DNA of 64,000 nucleotides from Escallonia rubra. Taxonomy: Eukaryota; Streptophyta; Magnoliopsida; Escalloniales; Escalloniaceae. Position 1 is the first letter of the stretch; each line of letters starts with the position of its first letter. The stretch covers positions 171,859 through 235,858 of the forward strand of contig JAVXUO010001786.1 of NCBI GenBank assembly GCA_033065855.1. The letters are read 5' to 3'. The notes beneath the pieces were generated by a model. That model did not search any database and was not told the DNA's origin. It saw only the letters and a list, made by a program, of their open reading frames with translations. Of the stretch, positions 58,501 through 64,000 are shown one piece after another. A program made the position numbers and the translations under genes.

Positions 58501-59209
58501 TGCACTTGCATGCGGGCCTGACGTACGGTGGAAGCAATATCCTGCTTGTATTGTAAATAATGTTAGGTTTCACACAAAAGATCGTGATAGTCATCGTAAG
58601 ACTCAAAATAGTGGCCTGGTTGTTGAAGGTGAGCACGAGGGAGCGGCGATTGACTACTATGGTGTCTTGACTGATGTGATTGAGCTGAAATACATTAGAG
58701 ACAAAAACAGTTGTTTTATTTAAGTGTGAATGGTTCAACACTAATCCTAAAACAGGAATATACATCACTGAGGGTTTCACAAGCATTAAAATTACTGGTC
58801 ATTTGTACCAAAGTCAGCCATATATGTTAGCGAGTCAGGCAAACCAGGTCTATTATGTTAATGACACAAAGTTAGGGGCAAATTGGCAAGTGGTGCAAAG
58901 GTTTAAACACAGACACTTGTGGATATACCGTAAACTGAGCCTATTGACATGGTCATTGAAAGTGAAGAAGTTTATCAAGAAAATGGCTCACCAACAGTAC
59001 GACGAAGTGTTCAGATTGATCAGAATGAAGTGGGTGAGTTGCTTAGGCACGATGCTGAACCGATCATTGTTGAGAGAGTCACAGAGCCTGTTGAGGGTCC
59101 TCAAGAGATCAGAGACGACGAAGAGGATGATACACTTATCGAGTATTCTGGTGATGAAGAAGACATATTATGTAGTGAGGATGATGATAGTGATGCAGAA
59201 GATATATAA
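55592..59209 (+). pseudogene. CACTA TNP2-like transposase pseudogene
   Basis: Catalytic-type transposase (nuclear, cuts element ends). The start at 55592 (MDMTWMSVNFR) fits the Transpos_assoc domain, which continues with CPCRKC (Zn-binding Cys) and WVYHGE. Then the Transposase_21 core: LPKSYYEAKNMLWGLGLSY, IHACKYDCLLFW, GYLACPTCNEDTSS, HNLDVMHIEKNVCDN; then DUF4218-like HLPHEALLGGPIFYHWMYP with ERHLGSLKQYV; then DUF4216-like WKQYPACIVNNVRFHTKDR. Predicted exons: 55592-58179, 58279-58366, 58451-59209, with in-phase GTAAGT donors. Breaks: in-frame stops at 55664, 56159 (a conserved Trp position), 56843 and about 56972 but no frameshift in exon 1; a 1-nt frameshift near 58705 in an A run, then another near 58921 with a stop. 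The C-terminus is acidic (58949-59209). Confidence 0.9.
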
Positions 59210-60811
59210 ACTTCTTATATTGCAAATACATCAATGAACATGTGAAACTGTTGTATATGCTCTGTGTTTTTTACGTGTGAAACTACTATATATGTTAAGT
59301 GTTGCTTTAATTTCTCTTCTAACCGTAGCTCCTAGTCTAAATTATGACATTTAAGGTAACCTAACCTTCAATGCTACACGCATATCGACTGCCGGACTTT
59401 TACATTTACGCTGCATTACCTTGATATGTCAAGTAAGCAGGTGAGTAGCTGGCATGAATTCCTCAAACAGAGTCCCCCAGAGCCGTGGACCAGGAAATCT
59501 AACGCCTTTACGGAAGCGATTGGCATCACAAATGCCAAATGAGGTAGTCACTCCACCTCGAGAGGCTTCAGCATTCGATGTACAAGGAGAAGCCACACCT
59601 ACCAGCATCAATGCTAGATCAATCACTTCAGCTCAAATGGCTTCCCCCGGCGATGTGGCACGTGCACCTGTCAGCCCACAAGTCGAATCTCCTGCTAGTA
59701 GTGTTGGTATGATCATATGCAATTGAGACGGTCTACCTTTAACAATAGCCTTGCCCACATGTTAAATGCTACCTAAAGTCTCATGGTTTTGTAAGTGCAG
59801 GATCTGCTCCTATAAAGAACGTATGTGGTAAGACTAAGGGAATAGGAACCTCAAAGATGGTCGAAACCACAGGAAAAATTCAGTTAGTTGTGGATGCTGA
59901 GAAGGGAAGACCTGTTGATCGACTCGCATCAGCTAAGTATGCTAATGAGATAGGTATTATAGTTAGGAGTTTTATCCTTACTGGGGTAAAGTCATGGCAG
60001 TCCATTCCACAAAGTCATATAGATTTAATCCATGAGCGGCTTGGGGTAACAATCATTTCACAGCTTGTTCAATCAAAATTTTGTAGTATGTAAATGCAAC
60101 TTGTATGAATAAAATGGGCATTAACTTGCAGGACAAATTTGAAGTGATTAATGATGGTCCTCATGTGAAGAGATACACCGAAACACTACTTAAGACTTCC
60201 TTAAGAAACTTCAAGTTTTCTTTAAAGGCAAAGTGGAATGCACTAATTGAAGGAAAAGGCCCCTTGAACATATGTTTGACACCTGCACAGGCACGTATTA
60301 TTTTTTGCTTTTGGTGGAATGTCGTGTTTCATTTCATAGTCAACACAATTGTTTACACTTTTACATCCCTCACAATGTAAGTCCTAAACCACCTTCCTAT
60401 CTAGGTATGCATATATCTTTCCATGCCACCATTGCCTCATTGGCCTTACTTGGTTTCTTTTTCATGCCACACAGGCACGTCTTCACCCTCCTGAAGGGAT
60501 GGAAGTCAAAGACTGGGAGATGTACTGTGACTTATGAGAACGTGAAGATTATGCGGTATGTTTGACTGCATTTTGCTATTTACAATGATGCTTGAGGGGA
60601 AACTTTGAGTGTCCAATTAAATGCCATCTAATTGTCTATTAAAATTCAAGATAGATGTCGTAAAAATAAACAAAACAGAGATGAACTCAAGACACATCAT
60701 GTCACTGGTTCACAGTCGTTTGTGGTTGCTCACTCGGAGATGGTACTTGATTAAGCCTTAGCTTTTTGGTTTAATGTTTAAATCATCTTAATGTGAATGT
60801 AGATCATCTTA

Positions 60812-61352
60812 GGGTTCGTTTGACAAAATTTTTTTTTTGGTTTTCAGTTTTTAAAGAGCAGTTTTTTAAAGAGCAGCTTAATTTTTTTTTTATAAAAACA
60901 AGTGGGTGTTTGATAACCCCTTTTTTTTTTTAGGTTTTTTTTTTTGGTGGTTTGCGGTGGCGGTGGTGGGGTGTAGCGGTGGTGGTGGCCAGCGGCCGGA
61001 GGTGGCTGCCAGTGGTCGCCGGCAGTGGTCGCCGGCGGCCGGAGGTTGCAGCCGGCAGTCTCCGGCGGTGGTCGCCGGCGGCCGGAGGTGTTCGCCGGCG
61101 GCCGGAGGTGGTCGCTGGGGCCGGCGGTGGTCGCCTGAGGTGGCTGCCGGCGGTGGGAGGGTGGTGGTGGTGGCCTAAGAAAAAAAAACCAAAAGTGAAA
61201 AAAAAAACCAGTTTCTGGAGTTTTTTTTTTTACTCTTCAGTTTAAAAACTGATTTTTAAACTGAAAAAAAAAATGGTTACCAAACGCTCCTTTTTTTTCA
61301 GTTTTTAAAAACTGAAAAAAAAAAGAGGAAAAAAAATTTGTCAAACCTAGCC
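60812..61352. mobile_element. 541-bp MITE with a GC-rich core
   Basis: Flanked by TTA (60809-60811, 61353-61355). Ends GGGTTCGTTTGACAAA and, on the complement, GGCTAGGTTTGACAAA. TTA targets and GG...CC ends point to PIF/Harbinger (Tourist type). Inside is a second inverted pair: GGGTGTTTGATAACC (60904) facing GGTTACCAAACGCTCC (61275). The core (60945-61165) is tandem CCGGCGGCCGGAGGTG-like DNA of high GC, very unlike the surroundings. The open frames are Gly/Arg-rich artefacts. Confidence 0.8.
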
Positions 61353-61536
61353 TTATTATTTGCAGAAAGATCCTGAAACTCAGAAAGAACCAGATCAGAT
61401 TGTGTTTCACAAGCGTACATATTTCTCTAAGAAACACAATAAGTTTATCACGGATGAAGCCGAGTCAAACCAGGTAACAAACTACCATGTGAGATAATTT
61501 TCCGTGTTAGAAGCCATACATTATTTGATTAATTTC

Positions 61537-61541
61537 ACTAT
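61537..61541. repeat. Target-site duplication ACTAT, left
   Basis: 5-bp direct repeat matching 63875-63879, bounding the solo LTR. Confidence 0.9.
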
Positions 61542-62209
61542 TGATGCCAAGGAAAGTGGGTTCGTACTTACGTGGAGGTGCCACAAAGGCTGCAGTCCGA
61601 GTCAGATGCCAAGTATGTTGATGTAGGACACAGCAGGGGTGGAAGCGAGGGAGATGGCGTGGGATGAATACACGATGACAGTCACAGTCCGATGCTTAGG
61701 TCCAGAGTCAAGGTCCTGTATGTTTCTCTCTCTAGGATTCTAGAGTGAGAAAGTGAAAATGTGAGAGTGAAAAAGAAGTCATTCCAAATGAATTCTCAAG
61801 ACCTCTATTTATAGATATTGAGATAATGATGTCATTAACCGACACTTGGCGCTCCCCGGGAGTGACACGTCACCGGGGGGTCCACGGGTGCCGGTGCTCC
61901 ATGGACTGTCAGATCGCATATTCACCCGGCCTGCCCCGCACAATGTCGCTCCGTCTGTCAGGAAAGACTTGCTCCCACAACATCAGTGTGGCCAGAGAAC
62001 CCCTTGATCTAGCCTCCAATCCAAGCCCTTGTAGAGTCCCACAGGCCTGGCAGCGGTGGGGAAGACCCGACGCCCAACTGCCAGGTGAACTAGGCGCGAT
62101 GCACTCCGAAGACCTGCTCCCGTCTCAGAGTGACCCGGGGTTCATAGTCCCTAGGGGTGCCGACGCAAGCCCCCAGTGCTGGAGCACGTAGGCCAGTCAC
62201 GCAGGCACC

Positions 62210-62910
62210 CTGACGGAGATAGTGTCCCGGAGGAGTCTCCTATTCCGCAGGCCTAGGTAGCATCCCGAAAGAGCTGTCTACCTGGCCGGCCAAGGAAGCA
62301 TCCCGGAGGATCCGTCTACCTGGCAGAAGGGGAGTCTTCGTGCAAGAGCACTTAGAGCTCCCTGGCAAAGATAGTGTCCCGGAGGAGTCGCATATCCCTG
62401 CAGGTGAGTCCTTATGCCGGAGCACTTGGAGCGAGTCAAGGTAGCATCCCGGAGGAGCCGTCTACCCGACTGGCCGAGGTAGCATCCCGGAGGATCCGTC
62501 TACCTGGCGGAAGGGGAGTTGAAGAGCTCCCTGGCAGAGATAGTGTCCCGGAGGAGTCGCCTATCCCCGCGGGTGAGTCCTTGTGCCGGAGCACTCGGAG
62601 CGAGTCAAGGTAGCATCCCGGAGGAGCCGTCTACCCGACTGGCCGAGGTAGCATCCCGGAGGAGCCGTCTACCTGGCGGAAGGGGAGTTGAAGAGCTCCC
62701 TGGCAGAGATAGTGTCCCGGAGGAGTCGCCTATCCCCGCGGGTGAGTCCTTGTGCCGGAGCACTCGGAGCATGTCAAGGTAGCATCCCGGAGGAGCCGTC
62801 TACCCGACTGGCCGAGGTAGCATCCCGGAGGATCCGTCTACCTGGCGGAAGGGGAGTTGAAGGGCTGCCTGGCGGAGATAGTGTCCCGGAGGATTCGCTT
62901 ATCCCTACAG
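62210..62910. repeat. 169-bp tandem array in solo LTR
   Basis: Four units; GAGCTCCCTGG marks at about 62352, 62524, 62693 and the variant GGGCTGCCTGG at 62862. The first unit is the most diverged (TCGTGCAAGAGCACTTAGAGCTCC). Confidence 0.88.
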
Positions 62911-63224
62911 GATGATGTACACCCAGTGATGAATGAGTGTGGTGCCCGGGGGCATGTAACATGATTATGGCGCATGGGCGCGATGAAGTGCGTAAGGTGT
63001 TGGGGGCATGTCTGTGTTAGTGGCACGGAGCACGGGCGCGGCGGAGTGCGTAAGGTGCCGGGGGCACGTTTGTGTCAATGGTGGCGCATGGGCGCGACAG
63101 AGTGCGTATGGTGCCGGGGGCACGGTAGTGTGACAGAGAGCCTGGGGGCACGGCTGTATCAGCGGCGCTTCGCACGGGCGCGGCGAAGTGTTGAGTGCGG
63201 CGGCCGGACGCCGGCGACGGGGGT

Positions 63225-63375
63225 CGCGGAGTGGTGCCCGGGCGACGGGGTCGAGGAGTTGTGACGGGGTCGCGTAGTTGTGTCCGGGCGACGGGGTCGC
63301 GGAGTTGTGTCCGGGCGACGGGGGTCGCGGAGTTGTGTCCGGGCGACGAGGTCGCGGAGTTGATGTCCGGGCGAT
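63225..63375. repeat. 27-28-bp minisatellite GTCCGGGCGACGGGGTCGCG
   Basis: Five to six units with GAGTTGTGTCCGGGCGAC repeated at 27-28 bp. It is absent from the LTR at 2276-4820, so it expanded after the copies separated or was lost there. Confidence 0.8.
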
Positions 63376-63444
63376 GGACGACAAGGGTCACGGACGATGT
63401 AAGGCCTCTTGAAGAGAAGTGAAGGTGCTAAGGATGGAGGCCAA

Positions 63445-63615
63445 AGGACAACCCTTGGGGGAAGGCCAAGGCCAACCTCAAGGGGTGGCCGAGGCCGACC
63501 TCAAGGGGAGGCCGAGGCCGACCCCAAGGGGAGGCCGAGGCCGACCCCGAGGGGAGGCCAAGGCGGACCCCAAGGGGAAGGCCACGGCCGAGGCCGACCC
63601 GAAGGGGAGCCTAAG
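63445..63615. repeat. 22-24-bp minisatellite GGGGAGGCCGAGGCCGACCC
   Basis: Six to seven units. It corresponds to the shorter clusters at 4125-4215 and 4445-4540 in the other LTR. Confidence 0.8.
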
Positions 63616-63874
63616 GCCAACCTCCTTGGCAAGTGCCAGGGGCGCCGACAGACGACGGTCGATGTGCGACGGTCGAAGCGTGATGAGCAGTCGCGCAAGG
63701 ATGAGTTTCTTCGTGACGAAGTCACGTAACGAAAGTGAGAAGTGCACGTGACTTTGAGTACGACCATGCTTTGACCGGTTGTGAGCGTTGAAAATGACTG
63801 TTGCTTGTGCGGACGTGTCATGCAAAATGGGACCACAGTGGGCCTTTGGGTACGACCAGAATAGGTTGGGAACA

Positions 63875-63879
63875 ACTAT
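63875..63879. repeat. Target-site duplication ACTAT, right
   Basis: Matches 61537-61541. The CACTA gene resumes at once as an open frame (QFHKQMEEMLSENP) to the window edge. Confidence 0.9.
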
Positions 63880-64000
63880 CAATTTCATAAACAAATGGAA
63901 GAAATGCTGTCCGAAAATCCACAAATGGACCCAGCGGAGATTGTAAAGACCGTTCTAGACAAGAGCAAAAAGCCAGGTCGTATTAAAGGTCTCGGGTTTG

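Larger units (their letters stand above)
61542..63874 (-). mobile_element. Solo LTR of the gypsy family (2333 bp)
   Basis: Same sequence as the LTR at 2276-4820, in the same minus orientation, from TGATGCCAAGG to GGTTGGGAACA. ACTAT on both sides shows that a whole element inserted and then shrank to one LTR by recombination. The TATA box is conserved (61805-61812). U3 repeat composition differs from the other copy. Confidence 0.95.
51446..64000 (+). mobile_element. CACTA (En/Spm) DNA transposon, right end outside window
   Basis: It starts with CACAACAAGAAATTTGCCAT and TTTAGCGAC, closely matching the CACTACAAGAAA...GGCATTTAGCGAC terminus of plant CACTA elements, with CACTA changed to CACAA. 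Subterminal motifs, a TNP2-like transposase pseudogene (55592-59209) and a second transposon gene (59454 onward) follow in the expected order. The right terminus is not reached. At least two insertions lie inside (60812-61352, 61542-63874), plus LINE sequence at 53968-54730. It adjoins a gypsy-type LTR stub (51324-51445). Confidence 0.85.
59454..64000 (+). pseudogene. Second CACTA gene (Transposase_24/Ptta-like), interrupted
   Basis: Exons deduced from frame and splice sites: 59454-59706, 59801-60045, 60132-60290, 60475-60555, 61366-61473 and from about 63880 beyond the edge. The first exon is Ser/Pro-rich. Later ones carry GIGTSKMVETTGK, PPEGMEVKDWEMYCDL, FHKRTYFSKKHNKF and SKKPGRIKGLGF. These fit the plant transposase family Ptta/En/Spm (Transposase_24), the accessory or DNA-binding protein of CACTA elements. 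A TGA (60535-60537) lies in exon 4. A MITE sits in the intron 14 bp before exon 5, and a 2.3-kb solo LTR separates exon 5 from the last one. The last exon lacks a clear acceptor, and TAA occurs in frame just before the LTR insertion. It is broken as it stands; whether the remaining end is intact lies outside the window. Confidence 0.8.

Noticed and set aside
60906-61245. Gly/Arg/Val-rich open frames
   Set aside because: By-products of the GC-rich repeat core of the MITE.
63195-63751. Gly/Arg-rich open frames at the right end
   Set aside because: By-products of LTR minisatellites; frames change with repeat number.

Overview
The window looks like repeat-dense intergenic DNA from a flowering plant nuclear genome. 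It carries Ty1/copia and Ty3/gypsy LTR retrotransposons, an En/Spm (CACTA) DNA transposon, MITEs, a LINE fragment and spliceosomal introns with plant-type junctions. I find no ordinary host gene, rRNA or tRNA gene. A dicot is likely from the AT-rich background, but the species cannot be named from the sequence.

Layout. (1) 1-4820: minus-strand gypsy element cut by the window edge, with a gag ORF (471-2111), a tRNA-Arg-type primer site and a 2.5 kb LTR full of minisatellites. (2) 4821-10783: fragments of long (about 3 kb) gypsy LTRs in both orientations. (3) 10784-27172: a degenerate minus-strand chromovirus-type gypsy element. Its internal region keeps only gag, protease and the last pol codons, and its 5' LTR was split by copia element E1 (17115-25187, minus strand) and by a MITE at the LTR tip. 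Part of E1's 3' LTR and its flank are tandemly duplicated. (4) 27173-38194: further LTR pieces and a 3.7 kb solo-LTR-like element A (30583-34319). (5) 38195-51318: copia element E2 (plus strand), same family as E1. Its 5' LTR was split by B (39037-42552), a relative of A. Unlike E1, E2 carries an extra intact 428-codon ORF between pol and the 3' LTR. (6) 51446 to beyond 64000: a CACTA transposon with a TNP2-like transposase pseudogene and a second multi-exon gene, interrupted by a GC-cored MITE and by a solo LTR of the same family as the first gypsy element.

Target-site duplications fix much of the insertion order: AATTT around E1, ACCCT around E2, TAGTC around A, AACTT around B, ACTAT around the solo LTR, and TAC and TTA around the two MITEs. 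B is younger than E2. E1 and the MITE are younger than the gypsy LTR they sit in. The solo LTR and the GC-cored MITE are younger than the CACTA element.

Most interesting is the extra ORF of E2. It is uninterrupted while gag-pol has five nonsense changes and a frameshift, and it is preceded by a predicted intron and by four palindromic GTCGAC-centred sites at exactly 22-bp intervals. The same palindrome occurs 7-9 times upstream of the TATA box in the family's LTRs, with a conserved 20/32/52-bp spacing. This suggests a third gene with its own LTR-like control region. Expression, splicing and function are inferred only.
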